The notes beneath the pieces are model-generated. The model was given only the letters and a program-made list of their open reading frames with translations. It was not told the DNA's origin and did not search any database. This document shows, piece by piece, positions 45,091 to 56,930 of a stretch of DNA of 64,000 bases. A program made the translations under genes and the position numbers. Every line of letters starts with the position of its first letter. Within the stretch, counting starts at the first letter, position 1. Origin of the DNA: Luzula sylvatica (lineage: Eukaryota; Streptophyta; Magnoliopsida; Poales; Juncaceae); contig OX326961.1 in NCBI GenBank assembly GCA_946800325.1, positions 7,046,655-7,110,654 on the forward strand. The letters run 5' to 3'.

Positions 45091-47404
45091 TATATATAAT
45101 CTTCTAGAACTCCAAACATTTGTCACGTGTGCTAAACGTAAAGTAAACACCTCATTTCTAGCAAGAGTCTGATCCATCAATAAATTTTGGCAATAATTCA
45201 AAAATACTTACAAACCACTTAGTTTCTAGTTTTCTTCTTCTTATTTCATTCACAACTTAATATTTCAAAAAGAATTAGTACTTACAATAATGAAACAGAA
45301 AGATAAAAAAAAAAAAAGTCAGGATAACTCATAACAAAATTGAGCATATAAAATAATAAAAAAAAAATTGAAAATTTTAGTTCGGCCATATTCACAATAA
45401 ATTATACATACCTTAAAAATATACAACATTATTATAATATTATATTAATTATTGCCAATCAACATCAAATAAACCCGCTTCTTTCATCTCTCATCAATAC
45501 ACATTCTCCAGTCTCATATCCTCCTTTTCTAATTATCCAAATTAATTTAATCTTGGGGAAAAATACCATATTAAAGAAAATACAAGAGCATATAAGAAAA
45601 CATACCTTGCAAAAATCCGTGATAAAGGGAAGATAAAGAGAAAAGAGAATGATAGAATAATATTGTCAAATTATAAAACCTGCAAAAATACAAGTATGGA
45701 TAAATATAGAATGGTAAGTTTGCGAAAAAAAACCCAGGTTAAGAAATAATTACATTGAACCAGACCCAGATTCACTTATTGTAAGTAAACAGCCAAATAG
45801 AGAGAGATAGAGAATTCTTAGGTTAAGAAATAAATACAAAAATGCTTGACCTACACAATTGGTTCACCGAATGAACTCCGATATTGATATTTGTGTATAC
45901 ATTCAAAAATGGGTGCTCATCAATATTTATTATCTTTTTATATATAAAATGTTATTTCGGAGGTAATTATGTGGATGAGTTCGGTGATTCTAGCATTCCC
46001 CTATTCAAATATGGTGATAAAACACAAGTCATGCTGAAAAATAATAATAAACAAAATAAACAAATAATTTCACTTTATAAAGGGTACAAGTGAAAATTAA
46101 ATTTTTTATTGTTTCTGGTACAATCAAGGCATTCATTCCAATGGGAATGATGCATGAAGAGTATAAAATCATATCCTTAATCCCCATGTTGTACCAGACT
46201 GGTACAGATCAACGAACAATTACACGCCAAATCCAAACTTTTATCTTGAAAAAAATTGTGAGCAACATATAATTTTTACCTTAAAGAGTATAAAATTTTA
46301 AGAAACAATGACTCCTAAGTCTGGAAAGTTTCGGAAGTCTCAACACCACTTGCTTAATTTCCTTGGATCATAAATGCTATAACACTAATTTAAGAGAATA
46401 ATAATCCTGATTTTGCTAAAAGGGATAATGTGTTCCATGAGAATTATTTGCCTGCTGTACACTTCCTTGTCTGTCGAAAAAGAGTAGACTTTTATTAATT
46501 ATGACGAATTTTTTGATTAATTATGAAATAATGAATATGAGGATTGTAATTAAACAACAAAAAGAAATGGAAAATGATATAAATTATACCCTAAATGATT
46601 AAGTTTCTAATTCAATGAAATGAGGCATAGAAAAAAAATTAAGGTAAATTTCAATTATGACCCGAAGAAGGCAACAAAAACATTGCCCATTCCAACAATT
46701 CAGAAAATGCTAAACCCCAACTATCCCTAATTGATATAATTTATTAAGATTTAGTTCAAAATCATCTTAATCTAAGGCTCTTTCTTCCTTCAAATTTTCT
46801 CCAAATAAATTCAGGGGAATCCGTGATGGAACACAACAATTGAAAAAAGAGGGGTTGCAGAGTGAATTGTCCCCAAATCGACAAGATTAAGTGGAATCCG
46901 TGCCGTGAAGACTCAGAAATCGAGAAATACAAAGATTAAGAGAGGAAACCTCACCCTGAAGACAATGAAAGTGAGAAAGATACAGGGGGAAAGAAGAAAA
47001 CATGATGAAAAGATTGAAAAAATAAGAACACAAGTTGATGCGAGTCGGTCAAACTTCTCATCTGGATGTAGGTTGCCGGCAGTGGGTCGGGATGATCTTG
47101 GAAAGAGTTTTGCCATGGGGAAGAATAAACAAGAAGAAAGAGGAGACTTCTCTATGCACTCCTATAAAATATAAAACATACTCCAATAAATACGAACCTT
47201 GTTTGTCGAAAGAGTTTTTAGACATACTCCAATTCTAAGTTTTTAGATATTTGATTTTCTCTAATTATCTTATCATTATTATAAATAATTAAATACTGAT
47301 GACAAAAGTACATTAAACTCATTTTTCATTTTCTCAAAACACTAGTGCCGAGTGCTTTTTATCACCACAAATATACCCGACCCCAGGGGCCTGGACCCCG
47401 CCTG
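45091..47404. other. AT-rich intergenic stretch
   Basis: No recognisable gene. The patch 46860-47170 is less AT-rich, with short overlapping frames on both strands and no motif. Elsewhere only low-complexity A/T DNA is seen. Confidence 0.5.
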
Positions 47405-47585
47405 GGCCCGACCCCCCCCCCCCCCCCCCCCCGAGCCGGGCCAGAGCCCTCCCTCCTCTCTCTCTCACCCACACACACACACACCACACTTACACACACA
47501 CACATTCACTCACACACACACATACACAGAGAGATAAAACAAAATTACATTACACACACAAAATTACATTACACACACACACACA
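47405..47585. repeat. Poly(C) tract and (CA)n microsatellites
   Basis: An uninterrupted run of more than 20 C at about 47410-47432 lies in a short GC-rich patch (GGGCCCGA before it, GAGCCGGGCC after it). It is followed by CTCTCT and several (CA)n runs to about 47585. The His/Thr-rich and Pro-rich frames here are products of the repeats. Confidence 0.95.
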
Positions 47586-47979
47586 TCATGTTCTCTGAGT
47601 TAGATAGCTTGCTTGCTTAGCACCTCCACTGTGTTTGATAGCTTGCTTCTCTGACTACAAATTCAAATTTGAAATTAGGTTATACATTTAATACAAACTT
47701 AATCAATTTTAAATATAGTAGTAATAATAATGTGAATGAACTTACTGATACGGCAACATCTTGTATCAGATAAAATGCCCCAATAAAATTAGCTTTTTTT
47801 GCATTCCCTTAGATTTGAAAATGCTCTTATCAAATTAACTCTCTGAACCCATTTTGCCTATGTTGCCCCTAATAAAAAAATCAATGAAGTAAAAATTAGA
47901 CTTTATTGCTATCAATAAAAATTATAGAAAGCAAAACTATAGAAAGCAAAACTATATTCTGGTTCAAAAAGCAAAAGAA

Positions 47980-48600
47980 AGGAAGAAGAAATTGCAAAAG
48001 ACTCTTCATTAGGTGCAAAATTAGAAATTGCAAAACAGCCTTCACTAAGTGCAAAATTCGAAACTGTTTCAGGTCATAACTCATAATCAAATTGCAACAA
48101 GACCCTTCATTAACAGTAAAATTTGAAATTGTTTAGACCAAGTCATGAAATTCAAAATCCAAAAGAATAAAAGGAGAGTTTGCCAAAACCTTCAGTAAGT
48201 GTAAAATAAAAATTCGAAACCGTTTCAGCCTTTCAGGTCATAATCAGATCCATTAAGTTCAAAAGGCAGAAGAAACGAAGAAGAAATTGCAACTAGACCT
48301 TTCATTACCAGTAAAATTTGAAATTGTTTGAACCCGGTCATAAAATTCAAAATGCAAAAGAATAAAAGGAGAAACTGCAAAACTACCTTCATTAAGTGAA
48401 AATTTTGAAACCATTTCAGATAAAAGATCCATCCATAAAACTCAAAAACAAAAAGAATCGAAGGAGAAATTACAAAATACCCTTCATTAAATCTAATATA
48501 TTTGAAACAGTTTCAGATCTTGAAAATTCCATTCATAAAATTCAAAATCCAAAAAAGAAGGGAAAGAGAAATTGCAAAATTATCCTTCATTAAGTCTAAA
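47980..48600. repeat. Degenerate tandem repeat, ~60-120 bp spacing
   Basis: A phrase of the form GAAATTGCAAAA, CCTTCATTAAGTG, AAAATTTGAAACNGTTTCAG recurs at least six times (near 47990, 48025, 48100, 48185, 48300, 48370, 48470 and 48575) with indels between copies. Spacing is irregular, so this is an old tandem array. Confidence 0.7.
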
Positions 48601-49115
48601 ATTGAACAACATACCTCTCCGAGTACACGATTCAAAGGCAAGGCAGCACGATTAAAAGGCAAGGCAGTGAGAAGCCATGTATGCGGATTTGATTTTTTTT
48701 CATCTGGCAACTCGAGTTGCTACAAAACAATTAGGATCTCCTTGTTCATGAGCCCCTTTTTTGGTCTTTCTGTGCATACAAAAGAAACGAAAATTCATGA
48801 GCCCCCTTTTTTAGTAAAAAAGAAGAATCGAATATGAAGATACTAGAAAAGCAAGGTGTTTAAAAATAAAATAAAAGCCAGACCCACTTCAATTGATCTT
48901 ATCACTTTTTCGTCCTCTTTAATTGTTGGGAAATATATACAAGATTAGTTATGACCAAAATTGTTGGGAAATAAAGCAGGGATAAGTTAGTTTAATCTTT
49001 GTATCTCTGTCAAAACAACCAACGATAAGAAGAGGATAAACAAAGATAACTCAATTTTTATCCTCATAATTTATAGGGGTTATATATTCAGTCCCCAACA
49101 TCAAAAAAAAAGGTC

Positions 49116-49340
49116 TTGATGAGGTGGCAAAAAAAGGGTTAGTAGGTTGTTTAGCCTGTCTAATTGACTCGATTAAATATTAATTGACACGTTTAATTGA
49201 CACGTAAATAATTTATAACATGTTAATATTGGTACATGCTAATTGACGGGTCAATTCAATTAAACGTGTCAATCAATATTTAATCGAGTCAATTAGAGAG
49301 ACTAAACAACTCACTAACCTCTCTTTTGCCACCTCATCAA
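49116..49340. mobile_element. Foldback MITE, 225 bp
   Basis: The ends TTGATGAGGTGGCAAAA and TTTTGCCACCTCATCAA are inverse of each other. The arms stay similar for about 85 bp (GTTGTTTAG, CTAATTGACTCGATTAAAT, TTGACACGTTTAATTGA). The spacer is short and AT-rich. Both flanks are A-runs, so a target duplication cannot be read. Confidence 0.85.
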
Positions 49341-50092
49341 CAAAAAAAAAAAAAAATATTTATTTTTTATGTTGAGAGACAAAGTATATTTTCCCTAATT
49401 TATCGCATCTTCAAGGGGTTATAGTTTTGTCCCTATCATATTATAGATTTTATGACAATAATACCTCCACTTTAATTGACAAGACTCTACTCTCTCCTCC
49501 AACTCGTCCTCCTTCTCCAAATAAGATTCTTTACCTCTTCATTTTTGTTTTCACTGAAATCGCAAATATCTCAATATGATTGCATGCTCTCTCTTAATAA
49601 ATTAAACTAGTAGATTGTGCATTTGTTTATCTTCAAATGAGACCACGATGGCATGAGTTTAATTCATGTGTGTTTGTGTGTATGTGTGCTCTGTTTCCAC
49701 ATTTTTCGTGTTTTCTTTGTACAACGTCGTAAGAAAATAGGAGTGTACTTAACCAAGCACGAGATAAAATAACAAAGCCCTTTCTTGTTGGGTTTATGTC
49801 AGAAAGAACTCACAAGGAGAAGAGAAGGCTTCGATTAATATAAAGATAAAGCAAGGTAATTTCAGCTCCTCTCTCGTTAGTACCGTTTGGCGGTATTCTG
49901 CCACAGAGATATCGGCAAAATCCAAAATTTCGTACCTTTATCTGGTACAGTAAGGTTCCAGGAGGTTGATAAGCCCAATTACTCGACTCGGTTGAGACTA
50001 TACGTCTATACCCTCAAAAGATAAAAGATAAAGACAATTCGAGGTATGTAAACAGACAAGACATTGTGAGCTATCTTGCTAAAGAAAACGAA
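49341..50092. other. Intergenic stretch, no gene seen
   Basis: T-rich and mixed DNA with no coding signal. AGTACCGTTTGGCGGTATTC near 49879 is a short imperfect palindrome. It ends at the target duplication of the next element. Confidence 0.5.
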
Positions 50093-50100
50093 CATGAAAT

Positions 50101-50637
50101 CATGGCTCGTAATATCGGCCGAGATAAAAAAAACTCGGCCGATATTCTCGGACTCGGTGGCCACCGAGCCGATTTTGGGCCGATAAAATCGGATCCGAGT
50201 ATCCGATTTTTTTTTTTTTTTTTTTTTTTAAGAATACACTATATGAATCTATGAATATTATGTTGTATGTTTCTATTTGTTATTCTCATTTTTTTAACTT
50301 CGAAAAAATTACAAAGAGTTGCACTCTTTTGTAATATTTGTATATTATTACTCTATGTTCCCATTTTTTGCAGTAGAAATTTTTAATGTAGTAATTTTAT
50401 TATGTAATGTTGGCCATATAATGTATTTTTTTTATGAGTTCAATTAATGTGTATCATGTTTATGATTGTTTATATATATATTTTTTTTAAAAAATATTAT
50501 TTTTTCTATTTTTTCCGATTTTTTTACTAACCGTCCGATTTTTTTTTTTGACTCGCCCGAGTCTTGTCCGAGTCGACCGAGTCCCGAGTTTCCGAGGCCG
50601 ACCGAGTCCGAGTCCGAGTCCGATATTCAGTACCATG
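50101..50637. mobile_element. hAT-like MITE, CGGACTCGG family
   Basis: A 537-bp element flanked by the exact 8-bp direct repeat CATGAAAT (50093-50100 and 50638-50645). The left end is CATGGCTCGTAATATCGG and the right end reads CATGGTACTGAATATCGG in reverse complement, 13 of 18 bases matching. Both subterminal zones are packed with CCGAGTC/GACTCGG and CGGCCGA motifs, and the centre is A/T-rich. This plan (8-bp duplication, short imperfect ends, subterminal repeats, no ORF) parallels the GGATACG family at 18996 but the sequence is different. Confidence 0.85.
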
Positions 50638-50645
50638 CATGAAAT

Positions 50646-52244
50646 GCCAAGACGATTATCGAACCAACCATCTCATATTGTCCACCCGATCCAACACCTA
50701 CTAGAGAATTAGAATACTTCCATAGTCAAATGAATAAGTGGCTATGGAATCAAGACCAAAGTGAGAACAGGCTTTCCAAAAAAAATCCTACTAAACCTGG
50801 TTCAAGCTGACCACAGTAGCAGAAATTGCACCACCTATAAATTCTGATACAAATGTTGGGATTTTTGGGTTTTGGATTTATTTTGGTTTATGTTGGAGAG
50901 AATTGTGGGTAGAGATTTTAGGTATTGATATCAAAAATTATTAAAAAAAAAACTCCACAGCAAAGAAAGAACACGACAGAAAGTTTTTTTTTCTTTTTTC
51001 TTTTTATAAAGAATTGATACACTCCTCCCAAAAGAGTAAAAGACATACACAAAAGAATAGATAAATAGATACAAATACCAAAAGATGCACACTCAGTAAT
51101 ATATGGTGATATGGTGATATATTGATACAATATTTCGAAATAAAGGTGATATTGTTTTCTACACTACTTACTCTAATTTTTGGCAGAATTTTCTCTCTCT
51201 ATTTTTTTGAAATTTTTTTCTCTCTAAAACATGTGAGATGAGATTGTATTTATAAATTCACATGCATCATCTCAATATAGATAATACATCTTACATAACA
51301 TTCTAATTTATTCATACACATTACCTTTCGCACTTGTTCACGTATTAATTTATTTATTACATATTAATTAAATTACCTAATTTTAAAAATATTAATTTTA
51401 ATAACAAATGCTCATTCTATCAAGAACACAACAAACCAGCATGGGGAGGATTTGATCTCACCTGACCTGATCCATCTCCAACTATTCGGGAAGAAAGAGA
51501 ATCTCAGACCTCACATGCCCCTTGTGAATTTTAATAACAAATGCTATTCACTCAATTGACAAAAATTTCTCGATATTTGAGGGAAATTTCAGGCCATTTA
51601 TTAACACATTTTCAAGGGATTCATTTATGAAAATTGACGGAATGAACATAACACTGATTATAGCAAGGAGTTTGTTTGTTCCATTATTCATAAATAAATT
51701 CACAAATACAATTAAACCGAATAAATATGAGTACTTTTCAGGGTCTTTTTCAGAATAGGCTTCGGGTCCTGAAATACCTGGGACCGAGCCTGGACTCTTG
51801 CGTGATCAAAACTAAGGTATGTATAAAACTTCAATATACAAATAATTTGCTTATTTTTTTATTATTGTTGTTATGATAGAGAAACAAAGAATAGGGACAT
51901 CATCTCGAGTTAATAACGAAAATGTCATGCCATTGGCTCCATCATAGGAGGAAATTATGGAGGTATGTTTTTGGCATTTGACTATGTGCTGTCATTGCTT
52001 GAATAAAAGATGTCATTAACTAATTAATCCTGTCATTGTATTTGAAATGACAGCATTTTGCCTTAAATATCAGCAATACTACTATATAACGGCATTTTGT
52101 ATGTAATGCTGTTATTGAAATAAATTCACGGCAAAAAGAAATGCTGTCAAAATATACTTCGTATATGTATTACAAAAGTAAAATGCACACAATACTGGAT
52201 CATCAACCAGAAAAATACAGGCAAGAGCCCAATATAGTCCATAC
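50646..52244. other. Intergenic stretch with CACTA-like subterminal repeats at its end
   Basis: No gene. From about 51990 to 52160 the motifs TGTCATT, GACAGCATTTTG and AATGCTGTCAAAATATAC repeat in both orientations. They resemble the right end of the CACTA-like element near 56050-56110 (TAATGCTGTCAAATGTACGT). Confidence 0.45.
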
Positions 52245-52615
52245 ATGATATTTACTATTTACTATACTAAAACAAAAGGAACCCACTCACGCTGCAGTGT
52301 ATCCGTCCGTGTGCCTTCCCACTTTCATCCCCGTCTCACACGCGAGACCCTCCCATCTCACAGAACCCTCGCACAGTCGCAGACTCGCAGCCCTTACCTA
52401 AGCGACTGGCTCACGCAATCTACGGCAGATAACAAGTGCCGCCATCGATCCTTAGTGAAATTTAGTGAAATTTTGGCGCCTCCCAAATATTTTGCTCACC
52501 GCCAATTCTTCTCTCTCCGAAATTGGCTTTATCCTTCACTGGGCGTGGCGAGCCTCTCATTTGTTCGGGCCTTTCTCCCCTTTTCACAAAATTGGCGATT
52601 TTCTTGGTTAGTAAT
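52245..52615 (+). other. Possible captured 5' exon or leader
   Basis: A GC-richer block with an open frame from 52245, ending at a donor-like TTG followed by GTTAGTAATT near 52614. It is pyrimidine-rich (CCCACTTTCATCCCCG, CTTCTCTCTCC), like a 5' UTR. The 5' edge TACTATACTAAAACAAAAGG resembles plant Helitron starts, but no TC/CTRR pair could be confirmed. No product recognised. Confidence 0.35.
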
Positions 52616-52679
52616 TTCTATTCTAATTCATTTATCTTTCTTTTTTGATCTTTTGAGAGCTTTAATATATACCTGTTGA

Positions 52680-54813
52680 TGAATTTTGTTTGAATATGAT
52701 AAAAAGTTGTGCCAGTTTCCCTAATTGAATGGTTGTTCAGCAATTGAGGCATGACTAGGTTTCATGTTATAGGGGATAATTCAGGGATAATATTAAGTTA
52801 AGTGTCCAATTCTGAGTTTTTTTAAAAAAAAATAGGCTTTCGTCAGTATGATATGCTGATGAATACAATATTGGGGTCAATTTTGCAATAAATTAGGGTC
52901 TGTTAGCACATTCCGCTGGCTGTTTGCAAGGTTCAGGTGTTACGTTGCAAAGTTCGAATGATTTTTTGCAAAACAAAATTAAAAAAAACTTTAAAACACA
53001 ATTGAATGGCTATTTTGTAAATTTTAACATATATGTAAGTTAGAAAATTCAATGTCTGGATACAAGAGTTTGCAATTGTTTTGTCCAAATGCAGAGCTAT
53101 TCAATTCGTTTAACTTTATTCTGAGTTTCACCTTTACTTAAGTTAGCCGATTTTTCATATATACCCTTACAAGATATGCAAAATTACAAAAATTTACGGT
53201 TGATTTGCAAATGTGGGGGAATGACATTAAGCAAACATGAATTATTTAATATGACACTGTGTTTTTTAATATTAAACAAAATTACAGGGGCATTTTGCAC
53301 TACATGTGGTTCTGGTTTGTTTTGCAGGTTTCATACTATTTTAAGGGCTTGTATGCAATTTGTTAGTAATTCAAGGGATAATTTGTAATTAAACCACATT
53401 CCAGGGGTATTTTGCTGGTCGAGAAAACTGGTAAGGTGCATATAATTTGATAATCTATCTAAACATTAATTGACGTTTTGAATTTTTAATTGTTGGGGCT
53501 GATATGCAAAATTACAGATTGCAGGGTCTTTTTTGCTCATATTCTTTGTTGTAGACTTGTAGTTGGGGTAACAAGGATGGCCATAATTGTCCATTCTACA
53601 TTCTAGTTGTACAGGACTGCATGACACGGGTACGTGACAAATTGAACGAATTTAAGAGTTCATTACACTGAAATTATAGGTAATTATCCTCGCTTCTTTC
53701 AACAATGCAAGGGTTGTTTAGCATATTTGTTTAGTAATGTAGGGATTTAATTGTAATTATGTAGTAATGAAAGGGCGCGTCTTGCAAATTCCAAGCAAGA
53801 CAGGGTTTCTGGCATCGAAAGGCAGAAACGCAAGTGTGTTGAGGTGGAATTTGGAAAGCTAAATGTAGTGGAAAAGTTCTACAAATTTTTGGCAATGAGG
53901 GATTTGTTTTGTAAATATTTAATTATCCAGGGTTATTTTGCAAATATCCAATAACTTTTCTGTTGCTTTAATTAAGATTTTGATCTTGATATTATTTTTT
54001 CTTTCGAGTTCTTTTTGACAACAAGAATGAAATGCTGTACGCTAGGTAAATCGACATCAAAATTCAACTCAATTTTATTTGGTATGTATGGTACCAGTTA
54101 AAACTCGCTCAAATTGTTTGCTGCTATTTAATTGATTTAAATAATGTCTCATTTGATCTATTAATTGATTTGAATAATATCGCATCTGATCAATCGTTGG
54201 ATCAACATCATGTGGTCATATGATTAAACAAAAGATAGCATGACATGGCTTGTGATGGTTCGATGATATTGGTAAAGTAGAAAAAGAAAATCAAAACACA
54301 AATAATATGTGAATAAGTAAACAGTATATGCACAAAAGCCAAGTAAACATTCAAATAAAAATCAAAACACTTGAAATAATATGTGGTCATATGATAATAT
54401 GTGGTCATATGCACTTGAAAAAATCAAAACACTTGAAATCAAAACACTTGAAAATCAAAACAGTATGTGCACAAAAGCCAAGTAAACATTCAAATAAAGT
54501 AGAAAAAGAAAATCAAAACACAAATAATATGTGGTCATATGATTAAACAAAAGATAGCATGACATGGCTTGTGATGGTTTGATTTAGTTTCCTCCTCTCT
54601 CCCCTTCAACACTTGAAATTAATGCAGTGACTATTAGGGGTTCAATATACAATTCAATACTATGTGCGTATTTCTCCTGAATGTCGAATTTTATTTTCGA
54701 GGATTTTTTCGCCAATCCAGATCTGGTTTGTTTACTTCATTATTTTAGTGTTTAAATCTTTTCTAAGGTATCCAAATCTCTAAATTAATATTATTTTTTT
54801 GTTATATTTTAAG
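52680..54813. other. AT-rich stretch between exon-like blocks
   Basis: T-rich on the plus strand, as an intron would be. The phrase AGCAAGACAGGG...GGCATC near 53798 is echoed near 55255. A 54-bp phrase (GCACAAAAGCCAAGTAAAC, TCAAATAAA) is repeated at 54328 and 54468, along with AATATGTGGTCATATG copies. No coding signal. Confidence 0.5.
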
Positions 54814-54879
54814 CTTCATTGACGTGTGAGTTCCCCTGCATACGGCTCAAGTGGCTTTGGTCGGGCGCCTTCGTGCTTG
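54814..54879 (+). pseudogene. Gene-fragment exon, penultimate
   Basis: Open in the frame reading TCEFPCIRLKWLWSGAFVL, from an acceptor-like TATATTTTAAG to a textbook donor: CTTG followed by GTAAGC. Joined to the next block across a 79-bp intron the frame stays open to a stop. Base composition is GC-richer than the flanks, as expected of coding DNA. The protein family was not recognised. No functional 5' part was found, so it is annotated as a fragment; it could be the end of a live gene. Confidence 0.5.
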
Positions 54880-54958
54880 GTAAGCAATTCTCTGTAGCCA
54901 AGCTGACTGCGAGCTTCTCGGCTAGAGCCTTTTTATTTTTTGTTTCTCTTTTTTGTAG

Positions 54959-55074
54959 GCAAGAAGCACCTGCTTGCTGGGCTGGACGTGTGCATGGATG
55001 GTTGTGTTGCAGGGGAGCTTGTTTTCGGCGAAGATAATGTAATTGAAGATGATTTGAAGAGTTCATTTGGCTGA
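54959..55074 (+). pseudogene. Gene-fragment exon, last, with stop codon
   Basis: Follows an intron of 79 bp (54880-54958) that begins GTAAGC and ends in a U-rich tract plus TTTTTTGTAG. The split codon GGC is completed here, then 37 codons run to TGA at 55072-55074. The product contains KKHLLAGLDVCMDGCVAGEL and an acidic end (FGEDNVIEDDLKSSFG). Together with 54814-54879 this gives about 59 open codons. The two frames are different in the genomic DNA, so the coding sense shows only after splicing. Function unknown. Confidence 0.55.
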
Positions 55075-55643
55075 ATTACAGCATGGTAACTGTTGACACT
55101 TTTTGCAAAATGTTTTTGTCATGAAGTTTGATTTGTTCAACTTGCTTTCTTTAGGTGATACAAGACCTGTTTTGCATAGGGTGGCAAGGGCAATTTTGAT
55201 TTAGTAATGTAGGGACTTATATTTTGTAACGAGGGACATGTTTGTAAATTCCCAGCAAAGGAGGGTGTTTTGGCATTCAAATCTCGAGGCAATTTGTTTC
55301 AGGTGAAAGATAGACGCGATTTAACTATTTTTTGCATAGTGCAAGAGATTTTCTGGAAATTTCCCTTTTTTTTGTAAGATGGGCGACACTTTTGTTATGT
55401 TTGTATGGTTGTAGTATGTTTATATTTAGTTTATGTCAATGTTAAATCATAATTTTGTTTTTAATTTTGTAATTGTTGATGGATATTTTTGTATGATTGT
55501 AATTGAATTTAGTATTCAATAAAATTCAATTTTATATTTTAATAGGGATTTTTTTGGGTACAATTTTATAAATGCAAATATATGCTTTATATAAATGTGA
55601 GCAATTGAACATTTAATGCATTTTTAATTGTTGTTGATTTTTA

Positions 55644-56131
55644 CACTACAAGCATTTTCAAATGTCGTCAATTTAAGCAATACAATGCATTTTTTAAATG
55701 CTGCCAATTTTCTCAACTAAAGCATTTTAAAATGCAACTATTTGTTCATGTCCATGACCATGTCCATGCATTTGTAAATGCTTTTATTGTCACAATTAGA
55801 TGCATTTTTTAATGTTGTCATTAAATATTTGTTAATGCTTTTAATTGTCAGAATTCAATTCATTTGAGCATATCACAACATTTCTAAATGCATCAATTTT
55901 ACCATAATGGTGACATTAAAAAATGCTTTCAATGTTTCATTATCATTGACGACATAAACATATGCTTTTGATTTCACAATTACGAAGCATTATATGAAAT
56001 GCTCTTATAACTTTAGAGGACACCACTCCGGAGAGCATTTCAGCCTAATGCTGTCAAATGTACGTGACAGCATTAAAACATGCATTCAGCAGCATATATA
56101 AATGCATCCAAACCCTAACATTGTTGTAGTG
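55644..56131. mobile_element. CACTA-like element with AAATGC repeats
   Basis: Starts CACTACAAGCATTTTC and ends TTGTTGTAGTG, the inverted CACTACAA ends of CACTA transposons, 488 bp apart. The interior is dense in AAATGC/GCATTT repeats in both orientations, typical of CACTA subterminal regions. The 3-bp flanks (TTA and AGC) do not match, so this could be two ends brought together or an element whose right flank was changed by the adjacent LINE derivative. No ORF. Confidence 0.65.
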
Positions 56132-56923
56132 AGCGGCGAGCAAACGGCGAGGCGACCGGCGACCGAGGCCACAGCGGCGACGGCGAGCGGCGAGGAACAG
56201 CGAGGAAAGGGCTGGCAGTGACTGGTCAACCGAGGCCACCGAGGCTAGACAGTGCGACTGGCAGGGAGGAAAGGGCTAAAGGCGCGACTGGCGACGGGCC
56301 ACTGGCGACTGGGCGAAGGGCAGGTGGCGACAGGGCGACTGGCAGGGACTGGCGAAGACTGGAAAGGGAGGAAAGGGCAGCGACTGGTGACTGGCGCCGG
56401 GAGGAAAGGGCTGGAAAGGGGCGATTTCGTGGCGAGGGGCGATTTCGGGGTGGAGGCAAACCCTGACGGAGATCCGAGGCTGAGATCCGACATCCCACGG
56501 CGACAGCGACGGTGACGGCGACAGCGAGGGCGAGGCGGAGATCCGACAGCAAGGCGGAGATCCGACAACGGAGATCCGGCAGCGACAGCGACAGCGAGGC
56601 GGAGATCCGACAGCGACAGCGGCAGCCAGGCGGAGATCAGAGGGCAACAGCGACGGGCGAGTCGGGGTGAGTCTGGGGGCAGTGAAAGGAAAAAGCGGGA
56701 AAGGAAAAAATACGAGATTTGAGCTCGCGTGGAGACGAACCGTTCGTCTAAGGATGGCCGAAAACATCGTTTCTCGACTTGTATCTTACTTTTCAAATTG
56801 TAATTTACTTTTGCGTTAAACTACTTTTTTACATTTATCATGTAAAATCGCACCAATGTATTAAACTTGATTTAATATATTAAAAGAGGCTTCGTCTCTT
56901 TAGTTTTTCAAAAAAAAAAAAAT
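56132..56923 (+). mobile_element. ORF-less LINE derivative
   Basis: The left 600 bp are GC-rich like a LINE 5' UTR, with tandem motifs GCGACTGGC (56270-56400) and GGCGGAGATCCGACAGCGA (about five copies, 56460-56640). No coiled coil, endonuclease or RT is present. From 56770 the sequence matches the 3' end of the LINE at 34856 (CATGTAAAAT, ATGTATTAAACTTG, TTAATATAT), then the hairpin AAGAGGCTTCGTCTCTT at 56884-56900, TTTAGTTTTTC and an A-run. It is probably a non-autonomous family that uses the LINE's enzymes. The left border with the CACTA-like end is unclear. Confidence 0.7.
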
Positions 56924-56930
56924 TGTTTTA

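Noticed and set aside
47345..47620. Frames rich in Pro, His and Thr
   Set aside because: They are translations of a poly(C) tract and (CA)n microsatellites.
56226..56796. Minus-strand Ser/Pro/Arg-rich frames of up to 183 codons
   Set aside because: Three overlapping frames are open at once because the region is GC-rich and repetitive (LINE-derivative leader); no domain is seen.
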